Below, in pieces: positions 13,510-20,728 of a DNA stretch of 23,271 nucleotides. Below the pieces are notes generated by a model. It did not search any database. It was not told where the DNA came from and was given only the letters and a program-made list of their open reading frames with translations. Source of the stretch: Clostridia bacterium (GTDB lineage Bacteria > Bacillota > Clostridia > Oscillospirales > CAG-272). Where the stretch lies: assembly GCA_017612655.1 (NCBI GenBank), contig JAGAFM010000073.1:1-23271 (forward strand). The letters run 5' to 3'. Position 1 is the stretch's first letter; each line of letters begins with the position of its first letter. The translations under genes were made by a program, and so were the position numbers.

Positions 13510-13571
13510 AGATCAGTCAGCCTTTATAAGCGACTGATCTCACACAGTGCCGGGAAATCCGGCTCTGTGTG
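13510..13571 (+). terminator. Two tandem hairpins after the secreted protein gene
   Basis: The first is AGATCAGTC (13510-13518) with GACTGATCT (13532-13540). The second, directly adjoining, is CACACAG with CTGTGTG (13541-13571), with an inner GCCGG/CCGGC. Neither has a T-run, so they may protect the mRNA 3' end ahead of the true terminator downstream. Confidence 0.55.
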
Positions 13572-13594
13572 AAAAGCGAGCACAGTGCGAACAG

Positions 13595-13627
13595 AAAAAG
13601 AGCTCCGGTATTTCCGGGGCTCTTTTT
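13595..13627. terminator. Bidirectional terminator between secreted protein gene and pgi
   Basis: AAAAAGAGCTCCGG pairs with CCGGGGCTCTTTTT (one wobble). There are T-runs in both directions, serving the secreted protein gene (+) and pgi (-). Confidence 0.85.
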
Positions 13628-13713
13628 GATCGCGTATCGTTTTAGAAGACGTTTACAAAACGAAAAAGTGGTTCGGAGGCAGACATGAGATGTCTCCCCT
13701 GCCGCTCTGCATG

Positions 13714-15051
13714 TTAGCGGAGTCTTGCCTCGAGGGCGGCCTGCGCTTCTTCGTAGCCCGGTTTCCCGAGCAGAGCGAACATATTCTTCTTATAGGCTTC
13801 CACTCCCGGCTGGTTGAAGGGATTGACTCCCAGCAGGTAACCGGAAACACCGCAGGCGAGTTCGAAGAAATAGACGAGCCATCCGAAATCATAAGCAGAT
13901 CTCGTGTCGACGTCCACGACCATAACGGGAACGTTTCCGTCCGCGTGCGCTAGGGCCGCTCCCTTGAAGGCCTTGGAGTTGATGTAGGACAGGGACTTTC
14001 CCGTCAGGAAGTTCAGACCGTCAATGTTTTCTTCGTCGTTGGGAACCGAGACGACGGAGCCGCAGTCTTTCAGGTTGAGAATGGTTTCAAAAATGATCCG
14101 TTCGCCCTCCTGCATATACTGACCCATGGAATGAAGGTCCGTTGTGCAGACAACCGAGGCCGGGAACAGACCTTTGCTGTCCTTCCCTTCGGATTCCCCG
14201 TACAGCTGCTTCCACCACTCATTGACCATGGTGAAGGCCGGTTCGTAATCGACAAGGATTTCAACTTTCTTGCCTTTGCAGCGCAGAATATTCCGGTATG
14301 CGGCATATTTCAGCGCGTCGTTCTCCGCCAGTTCGCAGGATGAGTAGCAAAGACGGGCCGCTCTGGCGCCTTCCATCATCTCATCGATCGAAATGCCTGC
14401 GACAGCGATCGGCAGCAGGCCGACGGCGGTCAGAACGGAATACCTGCCTCCGCAGTTGTCGGGGACCACAAAGGTTTCGCATCCGACGGAGTCGGCATAA
14501 TTCTTGAGAGCTCCCTTCCGAGCGTCAGTGGTGATGAAAACGCGGTCCCGGATGCAGTCCGGTCCGTATTTGCGGATCAGCATGTCACGGAAGATACGGA
14601 ATGCGACTGCGGGCTCCGTGGTGGTTCCGGATTTGGAGATGACGTTCAGACAGACATCCTTCCCCTCGCAGATGGAGAGAAGTTCTTCCACCGCCTGAGA
14701 ACTGATATTGTTCCCCGCGTAATAGATGTCGGGCGTATCTTTTTTCAGACTGTTGTACAGGGGGCTCTTGCAGAACTCGATGGCAGCGCGCGCACCGAGA
14801 TAAGATCCTCCGATTCCGATTACGATCAGAATATCGCAGGTCTTCTGAATCTTCTGCGCAGCCTTCTTGATTCGTGCGAACTCCTCTTTGTCGTAGTTTT
14901 CGGGAAGATCGAACCAGCCCAGAAAATCACTGCCCGCACCGCTGCGGTCTTTGATTTTCCCGAAAGATGCCCGGACGGCCGCCTGCATGGAATCCAGTTC
15001 ATCCGGATTGACAAATTTCGCCAGAAGTGTTTCGTCGAGTTTCAGTGCCAT
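13714..15051 (-). CDS. pgi: Glucose-6-phosphate isomerase
   Basis: A 445-residue cytoplasmic glycolytic enzyme converting glucose 6-phosphate and fructose 6-phosphate. Length fits the short Firmicute type. Visible signatures are IGIGGSYLGARAA (sugar-phosphate site), the PGI signature ISKSGTTTEPA, TDLHSMGQY, the GESEGKD catalytic glutamate region, and NPFNQPGVEAYKKNMF near the C-terminus with the catalytic lysine. The ATG follows GGAAGGGA. Its own promoter lies about 100 bases upstream (15156-15184), with a strong hairpin in the leader. The stop is followed by a bidirectional terminator. The upstream gene on the same strand is a PfkB-family kinase, but the separate promoters argue against a strict operon. 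Confidence 0.97.
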   Translation of the reverse strand: MALKLDETLLAKFVNPDELDSMQAAVRASFGKIKDRSGAGSDFLGWFDLPENYDKEEFARIKKAAQKIQKTCDILIVIGIGGSYLGARAAIEFCKSPLYNSLKKDTPDIYYAGNNISSQAVEELLSICEGKDVCLNVISKSGTTTEPAVAFRIFRDMLIRKYGPDCIRDRVFITTDARKGALKNYADSVGCETFVVPDNCGGRYSVLTAVGLLPIAVAGISIDEMMEGARAARLCYSSCELAENDALKYAAYRNILRCKGKKVEILVDYEPAFTMVNEWWKQLYGESEGKDSKGLFPASVVCTTDLHSMGQYMQEGERIIFETILNLKDCGSVVSVPNDEENIDGLNFLTGKSLSYINSKAFKGAALAHADGNVPVMVVDVDTRSAYDFGWLVYFFELACGVSGYLLGVNPFNQPGVEAYKKNMFALLGKPGYEEAQAALEARLR

Positions 15052-15113
15052 ATTGAATCCCTTCCTTCCCCTTGGATGGTTTTATTTGATGATTTCGGCG
15101 AGGAACAGCGCAT

Positions 15114-15134
15114 CCTGCTTCCTGAAGAAGCAGG
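15114..15134 (-). promoter_or_regulatory. Hairpin in the pgi leader
   Basis: CCTGCTTC/GAAGCAGG forms an 8-base stem with a five-base loop in the pgi 5' untranslated region, about 20 bases after the expected transcription start. It could stabilise the mRNA or affect elongation. There is no T-run after it. Confidence 0.45.
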
Positions 15135-15155
15135 GATAGCACCGCACTCCCGCAT

Positions 15156-15184
15156 ATTATACAGTATTCGACGGGAAAAAGCAA
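15156..15184 (-). promoter_or_regulatory. Promoter of pgi
   Basis: On the minus strand TTGCTT (15179-15184) and TATAAT (15156-15161) are 17 bases apart. Confidence 0.75.
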
Positions 15185-15228
15185 TCTTTCTTTGCTTCTG
15201 AAAACACCAGAATCTCAAAAAAGAACCG

Positions 15229-16164
15229 TCACGGGAGGTTTTCCCAGATGGCGCGGGTCGTCTCGTCCGGAGAAAGAGCGCTTTCGTCCGTTTGTAGAAC
15301 CATGGCCGCAAGTCCTGCTCCCGCCCGGACGGCCCTGGAAAGCGGAATCTCTCTGGAGAGTGCCGCTACCGCTCCGGAGAGAAATGCATCGCCTGCTCCG
15401 GTTGTGTCGATCACAGGAACCGGAACTGCGGGACAGAGTCCCTCTTCCCCGGTTGAGGAAGAGCAGAAAACCGCTCCTCTTTCTCCCATGGTGACGACAG
15501 CGGACGGACAGCCGAGGCGCGGGAGAGCGTTCTTAAGAACGTCCAGCATCTCCTTCGGGGAAAGGCAGGAATCGTCCGTGCCGAGGATCCTGTGAAATTC
15601 CTGCTGATTGCAGAACAGACAGTCGAGGTTGGCGATCCATTCCGGGTGAGATAAGACAACAGACAGGTTCCCAATGGAAGCGTATAGGGGCTTATGATAG
15701 AGGGCGGCCAGTTCAGTCACCCGACGGGTCAGACTCCAGGAGGTATCCGCTTCCAGAATGACACAGTCGGAATCCCGCACGGCATCCTCGCCGATTTCTT
15801 CCACCAGGGCTTCCAGGCAGCTCGGATCCGGAGGACTGGATATCTCCCCGGCCACGTCACGTTGTTCGTTCAGCAGAACCATCCATTTCCCGATCCCGTT
15901 GGCATCAACGGTACGGACGAGAGAGGTGTCTACGCCGGATCGGTTCAGGCGGTTCAGAATATCCTCCCCGAGCGATCCCTTCTCCGAGGTGCTGAGAAAG
16001 GACACCGCTGTTCCGGTGGCGGCAATGTTCTCCGCAATATTCCGGCTGACTCCTCCGTGAAAGATCCGGATCTCTCCGAGATTTCTCCCGGCGGCCAGAT
16101 AGGTGTCACGAGAGAAGCCTTTCAGATCCGCAAAAATCCATCCGATTACCAGAATTCCCGCCAT
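15229..16164 (-). CDS. PfkB family carbohydrate/nucleoside kinase (pseudouridine kinase-like)
   Basis: A 311-residue ribokinase-fold kinase that transfers a phosphate from ATP to a sugar or nucleoside hydroxyl. GGVSRNIAENIA (about 37-48) is the N-terminal PfkB signature, and its RNIAEN form is typical of pseudouridine kinase-like members. DTTGAGDAFLSG (about 253-264) is the C-terminal signature with the catalytic aspartate and anion hole. CNQQEF and VVTMGERGA are intermediate family landmarks. The start ATG follows AAGGAGG by seven bases, and a consensus promoter lies upstream. No pseudouridine glycosidase (psuG) or transporter is adjacent, so the substrate is only a suggestion; ribokinase, fructokinase or nucleoside kinase activity are alternatives. 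Confidence 0.88.
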   Translation of the reverse strand: MAGILVIGWIFADLKGFSRDTYLAAGRNLGEIRIFHGGVSRNIAENIAATGTAVSFLSTSEKGSLGEDILNRLNRSGVDTSLVRTVDANGIGKWMVLLNEQRDVAGEISSPPDPSCLEALVEEIGEDAVRDSDCVILEADTSWSLTRRVTELAALYHKPLYASIGNLSVVLSHPEWIANLDCLFCNQQEFHRILGTDDSCLSPKEMLDVLKNALPRLGCPSAVVTMGERGAVFCSSSTGEEGLCPAVPVPVIDTTGAGDAFLSGAVAALSREIPLSRAVRAGAGLAAMVLQTDESALSPDETTRAIWENLP

Positions 16165-16207
16165 GGCCTAACCTCCTTCTGCTCCCTATGGAGAAAAAAT
16201 CCAGAAT

Positions 16208-16236
16208 ATTATATGTCTGCAGGGTTCCCCTGTCAA
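16208..16236 (-). promoter_or_regulatory. Promoter of the PfkB-family kinase
   Basis: On the minus strand TTGACA (16231-16236) and TATAAT (16208-16213) are perfect consensus elements with a 17-base spacer, about 43 bases before the start codon. Confidence 0.9.
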
Positions 16237-16468
16237 TATGAATCTGTTTCTTTTTGAATCGGTCCGTTTGCATCGAGCCGAATTTACAATTTATTCACCA
16301 TTCGGGCCGGGTTTTGGGATATACTCTCCGTGGTCGTCCGCACCGAATGCTTCTGGGAAAAAAGCAAAAGAAGCCGGCCAGGCAGCGGGCGGAAGAACCG
16401 GTTCCCTGAAGGAGAGAAAAGAACCTCTTTCTCGGGTCCAAACGAACAGAAGAGAGGTGGAATGCCGG
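16237..16468. other. Region upstream of yajC
   Basis: Together with the kinase promoter this makes a ~300-base gene-free stretch. A TATACT at 16320-16325 could be a -10 for yajC, but no matching -35 stands at the right distance. I see no other feature. Confidence 0.4.
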
Positions 16469-16837
16469 GTGGATGTATCCCCCGACAAAAGCATTATGGA
16501 TCTGTTTCATTATCTCGACGCAGCGGCAGAGGCGGGAACGGAAACCGCGAATCCGCTGACCAGTATCCTGACCCTGGTGATTCCTCTGGCACTGTGCGGT
16601 GTCTTTTTCTATTTCTTCCTCTACAAACCGCAGAAGAAACAGGAGAAGGAAGCTACCTCCATGCGGGACAATCTGCAGGTTGGGGATGAGATCACCACCA
16701 TTGGCGGAATCATCGGAAAAGTGGTCTCCATCAAGGATGAGACCATGGTCATCGAGACGACGCGGGACGCGACGAAAATCCGTCTCCTGAAGTCCGCTGT
16801 CCGCTCTGTAGACGTCAAAGCGGAAGACGCACAATAA
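16469..16837 (+). CDS. yajC: Preprotein translocase subunit YajC
   Basis: A 122-residue single-pass membrane protein of the Sec holotranslocon, associated with SecDF. One helix (SILTLVIPLALCGVFFYFFLY) is followed at once by the family-typical PQKKQEKE, then a small cytosolic domain with LQVGDEITTIGGIIGKVVSI and the closing TRDATKIRLLKSAV. I chose GTG 16469 because AGAGGTGG ends eight bases before it. An in-frame ATG at 16496 would give 113 residues, nearer the usual length, but has no RBS. secD/secF are not adjacent. A strong terminator follows, so tmcAL downstream is probably read separately or by read-through. Confidence 0.93.
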   Translation: MDVSPDKSIMDLFHYLDAAAEAGTETANPLTSILTLVIPLALCGVFFYFFLYKPQKKQEKEATSMRDNLQVGDEITTIGGIIGKVVSIKDETMVIETTRDATKIRLLKSAVRSVDVKAEDAQ

Positions 16838-16848
16838 CCGCATCCGTC

Positions 16849-16880
16849 AGCCTGCCCCTTGAAAAGAGGCAGGCTTTTTT
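16849..16880 (+). terminator. Terminator after yajC
   Basis: AGCCTGCC (16849-16856) pairs with GGCAGGCT (16868-16875) and runs into TTTTT. Confidence 0.92.
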
Positions 16881-16955
16881 CCGGTTATTGCGGCTCGGAA
16901 TCACTGCCAATCTCGGGGGTCTGGGAACGTTCCCGCCCCGCAACGGGGGGCATCT

Positions 16956-18164
16956 ATGCGTCAACTGACAGGAATCGTTTGCGAATTTGATCCGTTTCAC
17001 CAGGGACACTTTTATCTCCTCTCCGAAGTACGCAGACGCAATCCGGAGACTACGATCGTCTGCGCCCTGTCCGGTGCCTTTGTTCAGCGAGGAGATCCTG
17101 CCTGCTTTTCCGCATGGGACCGTGCTCAGGCTGCCGCAGCATGCGGGGCTGACCTGGTTCTTCTGCTTCCTTTTCCCTATTCCATGGCACCCGCTGACCG
17201 GTTTGCCGCTGCCGCCGTCTCCCTCCTTAGGGATCTTGGGTGCGATTCTTTGGCATTCGGGACGGAAAATGCGGAAGAAAAGGCATTGCGGTCCGTCGCG
17301 GAAAAGTTGGATTCGCCAGAATTCTCACGTCTATTTAAAAATAGACTTTTAAATCAAAAGCACGATTCGGAGGGATTCCCGTCCCTGCGATGGAAGGTTT
17401 ACCGGGAACAGTACGGAGAAGCCGAGGCTTCCCTGATGCTGACCCCGAACAATATCCTGGGAATTGAATATCTTCGCCACGCGGAAGGGTTGGAGCCGAT
17501 TCTTGTTCCGCGAACCGGGGCTGCTCACGGAGAAAACGTCCTGAAAACAGGATGTTTTGCTTCTTCCACGGCCATCCGGTCCCTCCTCCGCTCAGGTGAA
17601 ACCGAACAGGCCCTTTCTTTTCTGCCCGGCCCCGCAGCAACCGTGTTCCGGGATGCCCTGAAACGCGGGACAGCGGTGCTTTTTCCGGAAGTAAAGGCTT
17701 CGCCAATCGTTTTCTGGACCCTTGGAACCCGTTCTCCGGAGGAGCTGTCCCGCTACGCAGGCGCGGAGGGCGGGGTTGCGGAATATCTGATTCGCAAGGC
17801 CCGTTTCTGCTCCTCTCTGCAGGAGCTGTTCTTGTCCCTTGAGTCCAAGAAACACACCCGCTCCTTTTACCGCAGAGCCGTCTGGTCCTGCGTATTCGGC
17901 GTGACTCCGGAGGTGCTTTCCCGACCCCCTGCCTTTTCCCTTGTTCTTGCTGCCACGCCGGCCGGGCAGCGGGTACTCCGGAATCGAAAAGGCGGTATTC
18001 CGGTCCTTTCCAGACCGGCCTCCGGAAACCGGCTGTCCGGAGAAGCTGAAACTCTCTTTCGTTTGTCTCTCCAGGCAGAGCTGTTCCGTTCTTCCCTGTC
18101 CGATTCCCCCTTGTCCGAGAGCCGGTATCTGGCACTCAGTCCCTATTTGACCGGGAAGGACTGA
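16956..18164 (+). CDS. tmcAL: tRNA(Met) cytidine acetate ligase TmcAL
   Basis: A 402-residue cytoplasmic enzyme that uses ATP and acetate to make N4-acetylcytidine at the wobble position of elongator tRNA-Met. It belongs to the nucleotidyltransferase fold with the HxGH motif at His15-His18 (FHQGH), preceded by GIVCEFDPF. SGAFVQRGDPA (about 39-49), DLVLLLPFPYS, FGTEN and LTPNNILGIEYL are further family landmarks, and length is normal. The start codon is preceded by GGGGGG, which works as the RBS but can pair with a CCCGCCCCG just upstream, so the leader may be folded. No clear promoter was seen between the yajC terminator and this gene. Confidence 0.93.
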   Translation: MRQLTGIVCEFDPFHQGHFYLLSEVRRRNPETTIVCALSGAFVQRGDPACFSAWDRAQAAAACGADLVLLLPFPYSMAPADRFAAAAVSLLRDLGCDSLAFGTENAEEKALRSVAEKLDSPEFSRLFKNRLLNQKHDSEGFPSLRWKVYREQYGEAEASLMLTPNNILGIEYLRHAEGLEPILVPRTGAAHGENVLKTGCFASSTAIRSLLRSGETEQALSFLPGPAATVFRDALKRGTAVLFPEVKASPIVFWTLGTRSPEELSRYAGAEGGVAEYLIRKARFCSSLQELFLSLESKKHTRSFYRRAVWSCVFGVTPEVLSRPPAFSLVLAATPAGQRVLRNRKGGIPVLSRPASGNRLSGEAETLFRLSLQAELFRSSLSDSPLSESRYLALSPYLTGKD

Positions 18165-18235
18165 GCCGGGTTCCGTGCTGATCTTCGGATGATCCGGGCG
18201 GAGGAATTCCGTCCCTTTCCTGATTATGTGAAAAA

Positions 18236-18272
18236 CCGGGAGTTCAGGCAGAAACCGTCTGATTCTTCCCGG
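18236..18272 (+). promoter_or_regulatory. Leader hairpin before the alpha/beta hydrolase
   Basis: CCGGGA (18236-18241) pairs with TCCCGG (18267-18272), with an inner TCAG/CTGA. It ends four bases before the RBS GGAGG, so it may influence translation. No clear promoter was found in the 125-base gap. Confidence 0.45.
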
Positions 18273-18289
18273 ACTGGAGGATACAAATA

Positions 18290-19465
18290 ATGCTGAATTC
18301 TGTGGAGAAGGGATCGGTCCTTCAGGGCCGCCCCGTGGATTTTTTCCGGCACAAAACCGGCGCGGAATGCGGATATGAGACGCCCCGCTGGGATGCCTTC
18401 GCGCTCCTTCATCCAGAAAAAGAAGAGCCGGGAAAGGTTTATCCCCTGGTGGTAGTGTTCCATTCCGCCGGACACGACCTTTATTCGGTTCTTTCCTGTA
18501 CGCTGTACGAAGGGAATCACGATATCTACCACGTTCCCCGTTCCATGTTCGGCCTATATCTGGACTGCCGCGAGCATGAAAGCACCGACTGGTGGTGGGG
18601 CGGAATCAACGCGAGAGGCGAAGGGGATCCTGCCTGGTCCGGGACCGGGACGCAGCCGGTTGAAAACCGCTGTATCCGGACCCTTGAGTGGACGCTGGAC
18701 CAATTCCCGATCGACCGGTCGCGGGTATATGCGGTCGGGAATTCCATGGGAGGCAGCGGAGCGCTCGGCGTCGCTCTTTCGCGGGGAGACCTGTTCGCAG
18801 CCATCAAGGCGAACGTCCCGGCCGGCGTTCGTCATGCCGCAGACCGGTGCTGCCTGGATCTGCCTGCACCCGACGGCTTTTCCATCCCGGATCCTCCTGT
18901 TGTGATCGACTACTCCGCGCAGAACGACTCCTGGTCGGAAGGGCATGAAATCCTGTACAGAGGAATGCGGGAGCACCGGTATTCGCTGATAGGATTCTGG
19001 GGCCCGTTCGGACATGAGAACAACAACGAACGAATCCGTCAGTTCAACGATCTGGTTCATTCGGTGGATCTGTACTCCTTCTCCACCAAAGAAGCATATC
19101 CCGTCTTTACCGACGCCTCGACAGACGACCGGATTCCCTGGCCGGACGGGCGCGACAGCACGGAATCGGGACAGGTCAACGGATTCTTCCGGTGGAGTAT
19201 ACTGGAAGACTCCGAGATGCGGTTCTCCGTTTCCCTGCGCCTGCTGGCGCCCGGAGAATGGGAAACCCGGGTTGCGCTTCCTAAGGAATCCGTCGCGGAT
19301 CTGACCTTCCGCAGACTTCAGCGGTTCCGTCTCGCCCCCGGAGAAGCCTTCCGGTACAGCTACGGAGATCAGACCGGGTGCGGAGAAGCGACGGCCGACG
19401 GCCGCCCGGAGTGGAACCGGATCCGGATTACCCGGGAGCCTACTGTCCTGACGGTTGTCCGCTGA
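18290..19465 (+). CDS. Alpha/beta hydrolase (esterase-like), intracellular
   Basis: A 391-residue serine hydrolase. The nucleophile elbow is GNSMGGSG with Ser152. Likely triad partners are an aspartate in VIDYSAQND (Asp207 or Asp213) and His242 in FGHENNN. YPLVVVFHSAGHD forms the oxyanion-hole strand near residues 51-63. This matches the PHB-depolymerase/feruloyl-esterase-like set of peptidase S9-type folds. There is no signal peptide, so it should act in the cytoplasm. The last ~110 residues (after about 280) form a beta-rich region of unknown role, possibly a small accessory domain. The RBS GGAGG lies nine bases before the ATG. The substrate cannot be deduced; the neighbours are unrelated. 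Confidence 0.82.
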   Translation: MLNSVEKGSVLQGRPVDFFRHKTGAECGYETPRWDAFALLHPEKEEPGKVYPLVVVFHSAGHDLYSVLSCTLYEGNHDIYHVPRSMFGLYLDCREHESTDWWWGGINARGEGDPAWSGTGTQPVENRCIRTLEWTLDQFPIDRSRVYAVGNSMGGSGALGVALSRGDLFAAIKANVPAGVRHAADRCCLDLPAPDGFSIPDPPVVIDYSAQNDSWSEGHEILYRGMREHRYSLIGFWGPFGHENNNERIRQFNDLVHSVDLYSFSTKEAYPVFTDASTDDRIPWPDGRDSTESGQVNGFFRWSILEDSEMRFSVSLRLLAPGEWETRVALPKESVADLTFRRLQRFRLAPGEAFRYSYGDQTGCGEATADGRPEWNRIRITREPTVLTVVR

Positions 19466-19484
19466 GCGGACGAAGACCGTTTTC
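19451..19484 (+). terminator. Terminator with the hydrolase stop codon in its loop
   Basis: GTCCGC and GCGGAC (19457-19462 and 19466-19471) pair around the TGA stop as a three-base loop. An outer ACGGT/ACCGT pairing is followed by TTTT. Confidence 0.65.
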
Positions 19485-19538
19485 CCCAGTACTTTCGGTG
19501 AACGGACTCGTCCGTCCCCTGCCCCGAATCCCCGGGGA

Positions 19539-19567
19539 TTGACAAAAATGCGATTTAGATATATAAT
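19539..19567 (+). promoter_or_regulatory. Consensus promoter before the DUF2207-like gene
   Basis: TTGACA (19539-19544) and TATAAT (19562-19567) have a 17-base spacer. The leader then carries a hairpin CCCGAAC/GTTCGGG at 19580-19599 before the RBS AGAGG. Confidence 0.92.
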
Positions 19568-19628
19568 TAAGGAAACTTTCCCGAACCGCTCCGTTCGGGA
19601 GACGATCTGATTAGAGGTAATATTTTTT

Positions 19629-20633
19629 ATGTACTTTATCCTGCTATTTTCCCTGATCGCGCTGGTTGCCCTGATTTCCATCCCGCTGGCGCTCTACGCC
19701 CCGCCGCTGGTTTCCCTGATCGTTATCGTGCTGCTGGTGGTGGGCCTCAGTTTCCTTCACCCTGCCCGCAGGATCAGCCGGGTCATCCGGGAGAGGCAAC
19801 GAGTGGTTCAGCGGAAATACCGTCCCGCCCACGCCAATTCGGCCATTACGCTCCGACCGGGCGACAACCTGTCCCCCGCCGAGGTGAGCCGCCTGATGTC
19901 CGTACTGGGGCTGATTCCGGAAGACAGGTCTCTCATCGCGGATCTGACCGCCACGTTTCTGGATCTGAACCGGCGCGGTTATCTCGAGCTTTCCTCCGGA
20001 GGAGGCGTCCAGCTTCTTTATGCGGACAGCCTTACCATTGTCCTGAACCGGAACAAGGATACTTCCAAACTGTTCCCGCACGAACAGATTTTCCTCCGCC
20101 TGCTGAACAAGGCGAGCGGCGCGGCGAACTCCGTTCAGCCCCCTGCCCTGCATGAATATGCCCAGCACGCCCCCAGACGGGTCCAGTCCATGCTCGACGC
20201 TTTTCACACCTCCGTGGACAGACTTCTGGAAAAACGAAAACTGTTCGAACACGGAAAAGGGTTCCGCAGCATGGTTCTGACGCAGCGAGGCGAACAGGCG
20301 GCGGCCCTTTGGTCCTCCTACATTTCCAACATCTGCGAAAAACCGTTTCTGGATTCCTACCGGCAGTCTTCGACGGAGCAGAAAGACGGTTTCGCGGATG
20401 ATGCGCTCCGGCTTCTCGTGGACGGCGCCAGCTGCGGCGTCTGCGCAAAAGCCGCCTCCGCACTTCAGCGGGAGTACCTGTTCGATCCTTCCGAGATCTG
20501 GGACGAAAAACAGTATTTCTATTCCCTGTCGGAATCCCGGACCGCCTTCTCCTCGGATGCCAGCGGCGAAAACTATTTCTTCCTTCCGCTCTACGAATTC
20601 GAAACCGCCCTGGTTGAAGCGCAAACCTTCTGA
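19629..20633 (+). CDS. Membrane protein with DUF2207-like cytosolic region
   Basis: A 334-residue protein. Residues 1-45 are two closely spaced hydrophobic helices; the rest is cytosolic. GDNLSPAEVSRLM...DRSLIADLTATFLDLNRRGYLEL (about 77-120) resembles the cytosolic winged-helix part of DUF2207 membrane proteins. Those proteins normally have a large extracytoplasmic N-terminal domain, which is missing here. A second similar segment, FPHEQIFLRLLNKA...VDRLLEKRKLFEHGKGFRSMVLTQRGEQAAALW, fits another such unit. No enzyme motif is visible. A strong promoter precedes it. It is followed after a terminator by the metallopeptidase lipoprotein, on the same strand, so a shared role is possible but unproven. 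Confidence 0.7.
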   Translation: MYFILLFSLIALVALISIPLALYAPPLVSLIVIVLLVVGLSFLHPARRISRVIRERQRVVQRKYRPAHANSAITLRPGDNLSPAEVSRLMSVLGLIPEDRSLIADLTATFLDLNRRGYLELSSGGGVQLLYADSLTIVLNRNKDTSKLFPHEQIFLRLLNKASGAANSVQPPALHEYAQHAPRRVQSMLDAFHTSVDRLLEKRKLFEHGKGFRSMVLTQRGEQAAALWSSYISNICEKPFLDSYRQSSTEQKDGFADDALRLLVDGASCGVCAKAASALQREYLFDPSEIWDEKQYFYSLSESRTAFSSDASGENYFFLPLYEFETALVEAQTF

Positions 20634-20644
20634 TACCGATCTGA

Positions 20645-20672
20645 CAGGGGAAGCATTCCCCTGTTCTCTTTT
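20645..20672 (+). terminator. Terminator after the DUF2207-like gene
   Basis: CAGGGGAA (20645-20652) pairs with TTCCCCTG (20656-20663) and is followed by TTCTCTTTT. Confidence 0.85.
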
Positions 20673-20728
20673 CCGGAATGATCGGGGAATTCTTTGAATT
20701 TCCCCCTAGACCAAACGAGAGGATAAAC

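Noticed and set aside
16320..16325. TATACT as the yajC promoter -10
   Set aside because: No -35 at 16-18 bases and no extended -10; kept only as a note in the intergenic entry.
18554..19681. A 375-residue minus-strand frame opposite the hydrolase
   Set aside because: Shadow frame; it crosses the consensus promoter at 19539-19567 and has no family features.
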